In this document: positions 1 through 6,642 of the stretch, piece after piece | Position numbering within the stretch: the stretch's first letter is position 1 | Layout: each line of letters opens with the position of its first letter | Assembly (NCBI GenBank): GCA_016296195.1 | Contig: JAEDJU010000027.1 | Span: forward strand, 1-12,827 | Source: Candidatus Methanomethylophilaceae archaeon | Lineage (GTDB): Archaea > Thermoplasmatota > Thermoplasmata > Methanomassiliicoccales > Methanomethylophilaceae | DNA: 12,827 nt | Reading direction: 5' to 3' | Program-made: the position numbers and the translations under genes | Notes under the pieces: generated by a model | What the model was told of the DNA's origin: nothing | What the model saw: only the letters and a program-made list of their open reading frames with translations | The model's database searches: none

Positions 1-2
1 TT

Positions 3-953
3 CAGACCCTCGAGGAGGAGAATTCCGAGCTCAGGTCCAATGCGGATGATTCCGAGGAGGTCTCCAAGCTCAGGGAGGAGAACACCGACCTCAGGGACAG
101 GATCGAGGCCATGCTCGCAGTGAAGGATGAACTGAGGATCTGCAGGCAGCGCATCGAGGACCTTTCCAAGGAGTTGGATGATTCAAGGGCCAAGGTGCAG
201 GAGCTGGAGATCGAGAGGTCCAAGGCAACGGAAGTTCCGAAGGTCGATCTCTCTTGGATCGATGAAAAGGTAACCCCGCTTTCCGAGATCCTCGACCAGG
301 TCGTGGATTCCAGTTCCGAATCCTCCGAATACTATGTGGAGAAGCTCACGGCAGCCCGTGACTCCATCGAGCAGATCATCGAGGATGCGAAGGGGCAGAT
401 GGATGCCGCAGGTCTCGGCGATATTGTAGAACCCCTGAGGAAGCTCTTCTCCGCACAGGCCAGTTTCTGGATCTCCCTGAATCTCCTAGGTGTCCGTTCC
501 GCACCTCCATCCGTTGAGGATTCACCCGTATCCGAGGAGGTTTCCGAGCAGAAGGAGCAGAGGCCCATCTATGATGTCATCCTCTCCCCGGATGAGCTTC
601 AGATACTGTCCGTTGTCAGTGTCATGAAGAGCGCCAAGATCGATTTCTTCGTGGACATGTCCATGTCCGGCAGGTTCAACGAGGATGCATGTGAGGATGT
701 CATCGATTTCCTCAAGGTCGACCTTCAGGTCATCAGACACGTGCTTTCCATGGATTACACCAGCAAGGAGAGCATCGAGGGTAATTTCAAGGCGATTCTG
801 GATCTCCTGAACGATTCACCCGCACCCAAGCATCAGAAGATGTACATCAACTCCCTCACCATGGATGAGAAGGTCCTCGAAGACTCCTACAACCAGATCA
901 TGGCCCATGTCGAGAGGGTCCTCAACGACCGCTACTCCTACGTGGCGGAGTGA
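3..953 (+). CDS. Coiled-coil protein, 5'-truncated by the window edge
   Basis: The reading frame is open from the first complete codon at position 3, so the gene begins before the window. The internal ATG at 111 is not the true start. The visible 316 residues begin with about 75 residues of highly charged heptad-like sequence (repeated EEN, LREE, DLRDRIE and KVQELEIE segments) typical of a long coiled coil. A second helical segment follows around residues 85-140 (VEKLTAARDSIEQIIEDAK), then a Pro/Ser/Glu linker (PPSVEDSPVSEEVSEQKEQ), then a mostly helical C-terminal domain starting near RPIYDVILSPDELQILSVV. There are no membrane segments and no catalytic motif I recognise. The helical C-terminal domain after a coiled coil suggests a structural, scaffolding or regulatory role, but family and function are unknown. 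The stop lies only 4 nt before the next gene, so the two are probably co-translated. Confidence 0.85.
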   Translation, partial: QTLEEENSELRSNADDSEEVSKLREENTDLRDRIEAMLAVKDELRICRQRIEDLSKELDDSRAKVQELEIERSKATEVPKVDLSWIDEKVTPLSEILDQVVDSSSESSEYYVEKLTAARDSIEQIIEDAKGQMDAAGLGDIVEPLRKLFSAQASFWISLNLLGVRSAPPSVEDSPVSEEVSEQKEQRPIYDVILSPDELQILSVVSVMKSAKIDFFVDMSMSGRFNEDACEDVIDFLKVDLQVIRHVLSMDYTSKESIEGNFKAILDLLNDSPAPKHQKMYINSLTMDEKVLEDSYNQIMAHVERVLNDRYSYVAE

Positions 954-957
954 TACC

Positions 958-1416
958 ATGGGTCCCTGTGATTGCGGCGAACTACAGGCACAGTTCGAGG
1001 ATGCGGTCTGCAGGGTATTCGAATCCGAGGGAAGTCGCTTCGAGATCCTCGACAGGAATATGATCAGCGATCCGTTCGAACCTGACATCGTTCTGATGGA
1101 TGATGACGAATGGATTCTGCGCTTGGTCTGTTACTACATCGAGGAGATCGATGGCGACAACCTTCACATTTTCCCGAAAACCTTCGATATGAGGAAATGG
1201 GTCGTGGATTCCGATGAATCCCCCACTTTCTTCATCTTAGGGGTGGGAGGTACTCCCTCTCATCCCGAAATGCTGTTCTTCTGTAGATTCTTCGAGATCA
1301 ACTCAGATTCGATGCATATCGATGTTTTGCGGCATTTCTCGTTAAATCTGCTCAGAATCGACTTCCTTGATGATGTCATCACAAAAGACTTTGAAAGGAT
1401 GTATTCTCCACAGTGA
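958..1416 (+). CDS. Small acidic protein, possible degenerate PD-(D/E)XK-like fold
   Basis: A 152-residue protein starting MGPCDCGEL. I chose the ATG at 958 because it follows the upstream stop by 4 nt and is preceded by GGAGTGAT, a Shine-Dalgarno-like sequence overlapping that stop. A longer open frame back to 865 would lie inside the upstream gene. The protein is acidic, with a CDC motif near the N-terminus. Its core reads EPDIVLMDDDEWILRLVCYYI followed by a strand FFILGVGGTPSHPEMLFFC. This spacing (PD, hydrophobic strand, charged turn, hydrophobic strand, later GVGG strand) resembles the core of restriction-endonuclease-like domains, but the expected E-x-K is replaced by R-x-V, so any nuclease activity is doubtful. 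The fold assignment is my inference from pattern, not a confident family match. It is the last gene of the plus-strand unit; the sequence becomes AT-rich immediately after it. Confidence 0.8.
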   Translation: MGPCDCGELQAQFEDAVCRVFESEGSRFEILDRNMISDPFEPDIVLMDDDEWILRLVCYYIEEIDGDNLHIFPKTFDMRKWVVDSDESPTFFILGVGGTPSHPEMLFFCRFFEINSDSMHIDVLRHFSLNLLRIDFLDDVITKDFERMYSPQ

Positions 1417-1420
1417 AATC

Positions 1421-1430
1421 ATCTTTTTCT
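1421..1430 (+). terminator. T-rich terminator after the small acidic gene
   Basis: A run of pyrimidines containing five consecutive T begins within 10 nt of the stop codon at 1416. Archaeal RNA polymerase commonly terminates at such T-tracts without a hairpin. No strong stem is visible. Confidence 0.4.
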
Positions 1431-1879
1431 ACTAGTATAGAATTAATTAAGCTTGTAGCTTTATCAGATAATTTATTTTCGAATTGGTGCTTTGCACTTT
1501 TGTTCAACTTGAAGACTCAATAATAATTTAGCTGATTACTTTATTTGATTATTAATTATCGATTTGTTGTAATTGCTTCATTTTCAGTGTAATTGTGATG
1601 TATTTGGGGCGTTTTTTCAATATAATCAAAAAATCGTGATTTTCAAGAATAAATGCGAAAAACTCATGGAAAAAAGGCGGTATTTTGTCCACGACGGTCT
1701 CCCGAATATCAACTTGATTTGCCCTGTTTTGGCCTCGAAAACCCATACTTGTGATCGATTTTCGGCTGAATTTGAGACCTCTTTCAGAGATGATTGTTGA
1801 TTGGAAGCATTTTGATGATTTGCTCTCGGTTTTGATAAAAATTAATGAATTCTGAATTTACAATTATTAATATTGTAAA

Positions 1880-2034
1880 TAAAGCTATTAGATTAATTAT
1901 TATTTACTTGATGATGAAATGATCGAATAATGGTTGAAAGTAGTGTATTCTGATATTTTGTATGAAAACCGCCATTTAATCTCTATAATTATTCTAATCG
2001 ATTCAGTTTATAATTAATTTATCTAATAGCTTTA
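1880..2034. repeat. Long imperfect inverted repeat
   Basis: A perfect 14-bp arm, TAAAGCTATTAGAT at 1880-1893, has its exact reverse complement at 2021-2034. Inward of these arms the complementarity continues with interruptions: ATTAATTAT-type sequence is matched after a 4-base insertion, and ATCGAATAAT near 1921-1930 pairs partly with ATTATTCTAATCGAT near 1988-2002. The whole could fold into a hairpin of about 155 nt, or could be the ends of a small decayed MITE-like element. The high A/T content raises the chance of accidental pairing, although the 14-bp core is hard to dismiss. Confidence 0.5.
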
Positions 2035-2320
2035 CTAAGTATAATAATATTATTTTATTGATATTGTTATTGAACTGTACGAGATTTCTTCAAATCTAGA
2101 GTAAAAATAGTCTTTTGATTGAAGAATGCAATGATATTGCCATATCAGGCTGTTTCGACCATTTTACATCCTGTCACAATATAATCTGTTGATTTCCAAG
2201 GATCATTGATGATTCAACATCCATTGATCTGAGAATGATTCATGATACGTACTAACTGGACTTCAAGATGGGGATATTGATAAAACTACATCCATCAACA
2301 ACTTTGGCAGATTATGGGTG

Positions 2321-2605
2321 TTATTGGGGTTCGAGGTCCCTGATTCCACAGTTTTTGCATTTCACCCTTGGAATCATCGCGATCACCTTGCATCTCGCCT
2401 TTCCGAAGTCCGGTCCATCGAATATCCGCACCATGGTTTCGATGATGGTTGATTCTGAGAGGCAGTTGGGACATCTGGCAGGATCGATGTGGGAGATATG
2501 TATTCTGATCCTCAGAGGCATGGATAGATGTTCGATTCTGTCGATTCTCCAATCATCACTGAATCCTAGGTCCTCACGGTACCATTCCGATTTCTCATCA
2601 TCCAT
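2321..2605 (-). pseudogene. ISL3-type transposase N-terminal fragment (zinc ribbon only)
   Basis: A 94-residue frame starting MDDEKSEWY. Residues 15-43 (FSDDWRIDRIEHLSMPLRIRIHISHI) resemble the N-terminal strand-rich segment of ISL3-family transposases. Residues 45-86 form a zinc ribbon with CPNC (C45, C48), an intervening RIFDGPDFGKARCKVIAMIPRVKC stretch, and CKNC (C83, C86). The run IPRVKCKNCG is characteristic of the zf-ISL3 domain. Full ISL3 transposases are around 400 residues and continue with a helix-turn-helix and a DDE catalytic domain. Here the frame stops right after the ribbon (DLEPQ), and I find no continuation in any minus-strand frame down to 1417. An upstream overlapping frame (ATG at 2632) carries the sense MLYDESIDVLW and might represent an original N-terminus now out of frame. 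It is best read as a broken element, although a retained stand-alone zinc-ribbon protein cannot be excluded. Confidence 0.6.
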
Positions 2606-2834
2606 AGCACATCAATCGACTCATCATATAACATGATGTTTCTATACGCGCGGCCCTCTAATTATTCAGTATTTATCTGTCTGAGGTCTATTGCAATGTG
2701 ATATAAAATTAATTACTATTAACTAGATATTAACGAAATTAATTTAGCTTTCAGTTAAATTATACTGTTTCTGATTAAGATGTCCTTCTTTTCATTGGTT
2801 CCATGCTCTTAGTTTAGGCAGAAGGGGAAAGGAG
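2606..2834. other. AT-rich intergenic stretch, no gene seen
   Basis: This connects the transposase fragment to the terminator of the membrane-protein operon. It is AT-rich with TTAATTA-type words and contains no open frame with a plausible ribosome binding site. A short GC-rich patch (GCGCGGCCC near 2648-2656) interrupts it. Confidence 0.4.
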
Positions 2835-2866
2835 GGGTGAATCCGATTATCCTTCCGGAATCACCC
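2835..2866 (-). terminator. Hairpin followed by pyrimidine tract after the membrane-protein operon
   Basis: The arms GGGTGAATCC (2835-2844) and GGAATCACCC (2857-2866) pair at 9 of 10 positions around a 12-base loop. Read on the minus strand, the hairpin lies about 30 nt past the stop at 2895. It is followed by a C/T-rich run (CCTCCTTTCCCCTTC), a plausible terminator for the two-gene operon. Confidence 0.45.
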
Positions 2867-2894
2867 GTATTTGGGTCAAGGCGTTTCGTGTAAC

Positions 2895-3896
2895 TCATAT
2901 CTTCCTGTTTTTATCCTGGCTGCGGGTGATTTTCTCGACTTTGGTCTTCTCATCGATCTCGCTCACGCGGATCCTGATGAACTGTCCGTCGGCACTGTAG
3001 AATGTGATCATGTCTCCATCGGGCGACACTATGAACTGATTGGATCTGATCCTGAAACCCTCAGTGAGCTGCGCATATCCTGGGGGACGGACCACGATCC
3101 TGAGATCATCAGAATCGTTCCACTTCTCGACATGGACCTCCCTATCGAGATCTGGATGGTGGAGGGTGATGTCGATATCTCTCTCGATGGGACCTTTGTT
3201 CACCTCATTCCAGCCCGTTCCTTCTGCAGAGGTGATCTTTCCCAGATCCTCGGGCGTGATGTACTCCCTCCCATCGCAGAATGTGGATCTAGTCAATATG
3301 TCCAGATTGTTCGATACCCTGGCCCTTGCGGAAGGATACCAGATGCCCTTCCTCGTGACAGTGAATATGAACATGACGTACAGTACCTGGGACGGCAGCA
3401 TGTCCAGATTGTCCAGGAAGATATCTGTAAACGGGACCAGGTAGTGGTATTCGATGTAGCATGGGAGGAGTGATATTCCAAGGAGTATCAGTGCGATCAG
3501 TGCCATGCGGGTGACATTGTACCTGTAACGGAATCTGTTCGCCAATCCGAGGTAAATCAGAATGATACCAAGAGTCATGAACAGGACCTCGATGATCAGG
3601 AGTCCGTTCATCGCCAGCTCGTTGGGATAGATGTTCCCTGCGATCTCGTACGATCCTACCCCGATGCTCACATAGGGCAATGCCCTCATTGTCGTCAGTC
3701 CGCGGTTGCTGAGGATGTATCCTCCGGCAATGAGAAGGATGATGTTTCCCACATGGGGTGAAACCAAATCGGAGCCGATGTAAGGGATGAAGAAGAACAT
3801 CAGGGTGTTGGCGATCGCAACGGCGATCATGGTGGCACCCATTATGTCTCCGACCTTCTTCCCCTTGAAATAGACATCCTTGTTCTCAGAGGACAT
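2895..3896 (-). CDS. Six-helix membrane protein with soluble C-terminal domain (paralog B)
   Basis: A 333-residue protein starting MSSENKDVYFKGKKVG. I chose the ATG at 3894-3896 because it lies 4 nt after a very strong Shine-Dalgarno (GGAGGAGGAG on the minus strand). A longer frame upstream has no such support. Six hydrophobic segments occupy roughly residues 17-175, for example ATMIAVAIANTLMFFFIPYIG, IILLIAGGYIL, LLIIEVLFMTLGIILIYLGL and MALIALILLGISLLPCYIEY. The last 150 residues are hydrophilic and strand-rich, including EVHVEKWNDSDDLRIVVRPPGY. The upstream protein has the same architecture and a similar KWxDSxxxxIxV element, so the two are probably paralogs. The start overlaps the upstream stop by 11 bp, implying translational coupling. 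I do not recognise the family. A membrane sensor or envelope-associated protein is possible but not shown. Confidence 0.85.
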   Translation of the reverse strand: MSSENKDVYFKGKKVGDIMGATMIAVAIANTLMFFFIPYIGSDLVSPHVGNIILLIAGGYILSNRGLTTMRALPYVSIGVGSYEIAGNIYPNELAMNGLLIIEVLFMTLGIILIYLGLANRFRYRYNVTRMALIALILLGISLLPCYIEYHYLVPFTDIFLDNLDMLPSQVLYVMFIFTVTRKGIWYPSARARVSNNLDILTRSTFCDGREYITPEDLGKITSAEGTGWNEVNKGPIERDIDITLHHPDLDREVHVEKWNDSDDLRIVVRPPGYAQLTEGFRIRSNQFIVSPDGDMITFYSADGQFIRIRVSEIDEKTKVEKITRSQDKNRKI

Positions 3897-4902
3897 ATTT
3901 CTCCTCCTCCCTGTCGTGATCGGACACGTGGCGTATCGCGATGTCGTGGCATCCTTCCTTTCCCACAAAAGTGATGTGGTTGCTGTTCACAACATCCTCT
4001 CCGTCCATTAACAGGCTGTCGGCATCGAACCTGTATGCGTGGATCAGCGTTCCGCGGTCATGGTCGGATACGGTGATATGCACAGTCTCGGAATCCTTCC
4101 ACTTCTGCATCGTCACATAGGACCATTCATTGCCGTCACCGACTCTGAAGTGGTATTCGCATTCCACAGGACTGCCGTCATCGATCCTCGTCCAATCGGA
4201 TTTGTCTGTGAACGTCTTCAGAATAATCTCCGCCTCATCCTCGTATACCCCGGTGCCGGGGGATTGTGTGGTTGTCCGGCGCATTCCATCGAGAGCCTTG
4301 TTCTGTATCTCGATGAGATCACGTGTGCGGAGTGGTTCGGAATCCAGGACTCCGATATACATGATATATAGGACTATCATGGCAAAAACGTTCGGCATCA
4401 TCTTGATGCAATCTAATAGGGGTAATCCCATCATCATGAGCATGATGAACATGGTGGACATCATGGCCACCATTCCCGTCATGGATGCGATCAGAGTGAC
4501 ACGTCCACGGGCTATCCCTTTGATGTAGCGGGTCCCTGAGTAGATCAGATTGAATCCAAGGATTACTATGATGAGTGGGGGTAATGCGTAGATGTCATGC
4601 GGACGAAGCGCCGTTACATGCATGAATATTCTGTATGCTCCGATACCTACGGCCATAAGTCCGGTGGTGCGTAGAAGGTTACGGTCCCGATCCAGGATGA
4701 TGAGTGCCGCACAGACTATCATGGCGATATCACCGAGGATGTGGACGGGATTCAGATTTCCATTGTTGAAGTCTGTGTAGATCTCCAGTATGGAGAAGAT
4801 CATCATCATGGCTGCGAGAACGATGTTGACTTTCACCAGGGCGACATCCACTGTTTGGCGGACACCCTGTGTGACGCGTCTGTCCATCTCTCTCAATGTC
4901 AT
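3886..4902 (-). CDS. Six-helix membrane protein with soluble C-terminal domain (paralog A)
   Basis: A 338-residue protein starting MTLREMDRRVTQG. I chose the ATG at 4900-4902: the open frame extends to 5100, but that part overlaps the preceding reductase gene and its sequence is not protein-like. No strong Shine-Dalgarno is visible, and a second ATG 15 nt downstream is an alternative. Six hydrophobic segments lie between about residues 22 and 185, for example VNIVLAAMMMIFSILEIY, IAMIVCAALIILD, LPPLIIVILGFNLIYSG, a very Met-rich helix MVAMMSTMFIMLMMMGLPLL, and VFAMIVLYIMYIGVL. A hydrophilic C-terminal domain of about 140 residues contains WSYVTMQKWKDSETVHITVSDHD and ends DREEEKYVL. It is the first gene of a two-gene unit with paralog B. 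The family is not recognised. Confidence 0.82.
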   Translation of the reverse strand: MTLREMDRRVTQGVRQTVDVALVKVNIVLAAMMMIFSILEIYTDFNNGNLNPVHILGDIAMIVCAALIILDRDRNLLRTTGLMAVGIGAYRIFMHVTALRPHDIYALPPLIIVILGFNLIYSGTRYIKGIARGRVTLIASMTGMVAMMSTMFIMLMMMGLPLLDCIKMMPNVFAMIVLYIMYIGVLDSEPLRTRDLIEIQNKALDGMRRTTTQSPGTGVYEDEAEIILKTFTDKSDWTRIDDGSPVECEYHFRVGDGNEWSYVTMQKWKDSETVHITVSDHDRGTLIHAYRFDADSLLMDGEDVVNSNHITFVGKEGCHDIAIRHVSDHDREEEKYVL

Positions 4903-4960
4903 TGGTGCTCGGTGACCGAATAATCTGTCTCTAAAAAGTTCTTTCTCGTTAATCGAAGGA

Positions 4961-4968
4961 TAATAAAG
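4961..4968 (-). promoter_or_regulatory. TATA-like element upstream of membrane paralog A
   Basis: On the minus strand the sequence reads CTTTATTA, about 60 nt before the chosen start at 4902. A transcript starting about 27 nt downstream would have a leader of about 35 nt. That supports a start near 4902 over one at 5100. A run of five T at 4932-4936 (minus strand) just beyond may end the preceding reductase transcript. Confidence 0.35.
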
Positions 4969-4978
4969 TAGGCTATTG

Positions 4979-5740
4979 TCAGTTATGTCCGAAATAGCTC
5001 TTCCAGACGTTGGTTGCAAGCCTGGGGAAATGTGTGGACATTGTAATCTGGACCTTGTAGAACATTCCGATGACGGATCTGCCTCTGCCCCTGTCAGCAT
5101 CCCTCATGGCCTTTGCGACAACATCCTCTTTTCTGAGGAGATGTTTGAACACTCTGTCAGGGACTTCGTCGGTCTCCTTGGAGATGCTGATGAAATCAGT
5201 GTCGACCCATCCCGGAGATACCTCGGTGACGGTGATCCCCATGCATTCAACCTCCTTACGAAGTCCGTTACAGAAGCTTTTCACGAAGGCTTTCGTGGAG
5301 GCATATACGTTGAGTTTGTACAGGGAGATATATGCGGATGCCGAGCAGAGTTGGATGATCCTCGATCCTTCGGACATATGGGGTATGCAGATGTTCGTTA
5401 TCTCCACTAATGCTGAGATGTTGAGGTCTATCATCCCGCGGGTTTCGGAATCCGGTATCTCCCAAGTGTTTCCGAACTTGCCGAATCCGGCACAGTTGAT
5501 GAGGTAGCGCACATTGATGTCTGAGGAATCAAACTTCTTCTTGAGGATATCAAAAGAACCTCTTTGTGTTAGGTCGAGGGGGAGTATCCTGCAATGTGTG
5601 GAAAGTGTTTCAGAAATGCTTTCCAGCCTATCGGCTCTCCTTGCTATCAGCCATATCTCGTCTAGGTCTTTACGGTCGAGATGGTGGCAGAATTCCTCGC
5701 CCATTCCGGACGAAGCTCCTGTTACGATGGCAATCTTCAT
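4979..5740 (-). CDS. Short-chain dehydrogenase/reductase (SDR)
   Basis: A 253-residue classical SDR. The nucleotide-binding Rossmann motif TGASSGMG is at residues 7-14, and NCAG is at 82-85, the usual NxAG with Cys inserted. The active site comprises N107 (DLNIS), S133, Y146 and K150 in the YxxxK motif (YASTK), with the expected 13-residue spacing between Ser and Tyr. PGWVDT follows at 176-181. Arg residues after the second strand (IARRADRLE) favour NADP(H) over NAD(H), by family knowledge. The enzyme should reduce or oxidise a carbonyl/alcohol, but the substrate cannot be read from sequence. The end (MFYKVQITMSTHFPRLATNVWKSYF) is amphipathic or weakly membrane-seeking, as in SDRs acting on lipid-like substrates. 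Its ATG overlaps the stop of the upstream micro-ORF (TGATG), so the two are translationally coupled. Confidence 0.92.
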   Translation of the reverse strand: MKIAIVTGASSGMGEEFCHHLDRKDLDEIWLIARRADRLESISETLSTHCRILPLDLTQRGSFDILKKKFDSSDINVRYLINCAGFGKFGNTWEIPDSETRGMIDLNISALVEITNICIPHMSEGSRIIQLCSASAYISLYKLNVYASTKAFVKSFCNGLRKEVECMGITVTEVSPGWVDTDFISISKETDEVPDRVFKHLLRKEDVVAKAMRDADRGRGRSVIGMFYKVQITMSTHFPRLATNVWKSYFGHN

Positions 5741-5859
5741 CAGATGAATGCACTGGCTGCTGCTGTGACAACGACAACGACCATGATCGCGACCATGAAG
5801 TACGCGCCGATTTTGATCTTGGTTGCAGATTTCATTATGGCTCGATTATCTTGAACCAT
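5740..5859 (-). CDS. Single-helix membrane micro-protein coupled to the SDR
   Basis: The frame encodes 39 residues from the ATG at 5857-5859 or 31 from the in-frame ATG at 5833-5835. The shorter form reads MKSATKIKIGAYFMVAIMV and continues VVVTAAASAFI. It has a basic N-terminus (three Lys) followed by about 21 hydrophobic residues to the end, the layout of a one-pass or signal-anchor peptide. The stop TGA shares its A with the SDR start. I prefer the longer start because it sits at the position predicted for transcription initiation from the TATA box at 5881-5890, which would make the mRNA leaderless. The shorter start has no clear Shine-Dalgarno. Function is unknown. It may be a membrane partner of the SDR or a leader peptide whose translation delivers ribosomes to the SDR start. 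Confidence 0.6.
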   Translation of the reverse strand: MVQDNRAIMKSATKIKIGAYFMVAIMVVVVVTAAASAFI

Positions 5860-5880
5860 TATATTACTGCTTCGGAAAGT

Positions 5881-5890
5881 TATATAAAAA
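5881..5890 (-). promoter_or_regulatory. TATA box for the micro-protein/SDR operon
   Basis: The minus strand reads TTTTTATATA, a canonical archaeal TATA element. Its centre is about 27 nt upstream of the ATG at 5859, fitting a leaderless transcript. The adjacent T-run may also end the upstream transporter transcript. Confidence 0.6.
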
Positions 5891-5931
5891 GAGGGTAAGG
5901 GGTTTTTCCTTGCTTCCAATCCTGTTCGGGA

Positions 5932-6453
5932 TCAGTAGCAGGGGAGGTGCTCGTCTGCAAGGGCGAATGCCAGGTACAGGGTCAGCACGAAGTTGGCCAG
6001 TGCGGCGATTCCCTGGAGCAGTGTCCAGATGAGGTCACCGGTCTGTACTGCGACTCCACCGAAGATGAAGATCAGTGCAGTGGTCAGCAGGATGATGGTC
6101 AAGGTCTTGGGGTTACCAAGGTGGTAGGACCAGATCAGGGCGACCAGGTAGATGATTCCCAGTGTGACGTTGATGTAGAGGTCTCCTCCGGCTGCACCAG
6201 AGAAGTAGACTCCTGCGGCAACGAGTCCGAACACGATGAATCCGAAGTTGCTTCCTGCCTTGTAGGCACCGAGAGCTGCACATGCAATGAAGAATGAGCA
6301 GATGATTGCCAGCTTTCCGAGATAGAGTCCGATATCGTTGCTTATCTCCATGAATCCCAGGATGCCTGCGATGGCAATGGGGAGCGAGACAAGCGCCACG
6401 AAGAACAGACCGAATGCGGTCGGGTCAAGCGGGGCTTTACATTCGTCAGTCAT
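5932..6453 (-). CDS. GPR1/FUN34/YaaH family acetate/succinate transporter
   Basis: A 173-residue protein with six hydrophobic helices and very short loops, the usual size and topology of the AceTr (SatP/YaaH) family. The N-terminal signature NPAPLGL appears as DPTAFGL (residues 10-16). The family's later KxGxxFGxxxF region is seen as AYKAGSNFGFIVFG (64-77). Bacterial SatP carries acetate and succinate across the cytoplasmic membrane with protons. The same substrate class is likely here, but the divergent first motif (Asp for Asn, Ala-Phe for Pro-Leu) leaves specificity open. The start at 6451-6453 is fixed by AAAGGAGG spaced 7 nt away. The gene stands alone with its own TATA box. In a hydrogenotrophic or methyl-reducing methanogen it would plausibly import acetate as a carbon source. 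Confidence 0.85.
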   Translation of the reverse strand: MTDECKAPLDPTAFGLFFVALVSLPIAIAGILGFMEISNDIGLYLGKLAIICSFFIACAALGAYKAGSNFGFIVFGLVAAGVYFSGAAGGDLYINVTLGIIYLVALIWSYHLGNPKTLTIILLTTALIFIFGGVAVQTGDLIWTLLQGIAALANFVLTLYLAFALADEHLPCY

Positions 6454-6460
6454 TTGTTTT

Positions 6461-6468
6461 CCTCCTTT
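6461..6468 (-). promoter_or_regulatory. Strong Shine-Dalgarno of the acetate transporter
   Basis: AAAGGAGG on the minus strand, 7 nt before the ATG at 6453. It is a near-perfect complement to the 16S rRNA tail and indicates high translation. Confidence 0.8.
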
Positions 6469-6501
6469 TGTCTTTCGACTGAGTCATGTTTGACTTATAA
6501 C

Positions 6502-6510
6502 TATTTAAAG
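6502..6510 (-). promoter_or_regulatory. TATA box of the acetate transporter
   Basis: The minus strand reads CTTTAAATA, about 50 nt before the start codon, predicting initiation near 6479 and a leader of about 25 nt that contains the Shine-Dalgarno. The surrounding sequence is otherwise AT-rich. Confidence 0.55.
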
Positions 6511-6612
6511 CAAACGTCCAACCACTTTTTGTATGGTGATTATCATCCATCCATCCAGGTTTTCATGGCCAGATGCCTGTCCAGAAACTTCATTGGATGT
6601 ATTTTTATGCAA

Positions 6613-6630
6613 ATCTTTAAATAAAAAGAT
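6613..6630 (-). terminator. Terminator after the recombinase pair
   Basis: A perfect 6-bp inverted repeat (ATCTTT / AAAGAT, 6-base spacer) with a run of five T on the minus strand lies about 13-30 nt past the stop at 6643. A T-rich archaeal terminator is likely. Confidence 0.45.
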
Positions 6631-6642
6631 AGGTACGATGTA

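Larger units (their letters stand above)
1417..2320. other. AT-rich gene-free island
   Basis: About 900 bases rich in A/T, dominated by TAATTA, AATTAAT and ATTATT words, in contrast to the flanking genes. The open frames here are short. The two longest overlap each other on opposite strands (1552-1746 minus, 1573-1800 plus), show no recognisable motif, and have low-complexity Phe/Ile/Lys composition expected from AT-rich noncoding DNA. I see no tRNA cloverleaf or regular spaced repeat. The segment contains the inverted repeat at 1880-2034. It abuts a truncated transposase, so it may be the decayed scar of one or more mobile insertions. Confidence 0.6.

Noticed and set aside
1552..1800. Overlapping opposite-strand frames of 64 and 75 codons in the AT-rich island
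   Set aside because: No Shine-Dalgarno, no family resemblance, and composition expected of AT-rich noncoding DNA.
1417..2894. Possible CRISPR array or tRNA-like gene in the AT-rich island
   Set aside because: Repeated AT-rich words are irregularly spaced and not of constant length. No cloverleaf or TTCRANY-type T-loop is seen and no cas genes are nearby.
4903..5100. N-terminal extension of membrane paralog A to an ATG at 5100
   Set aside because: It would overlap the SDR gene by over 120 bp and include the TATA-like element. The extension is not membrane-like or conserved-looking.
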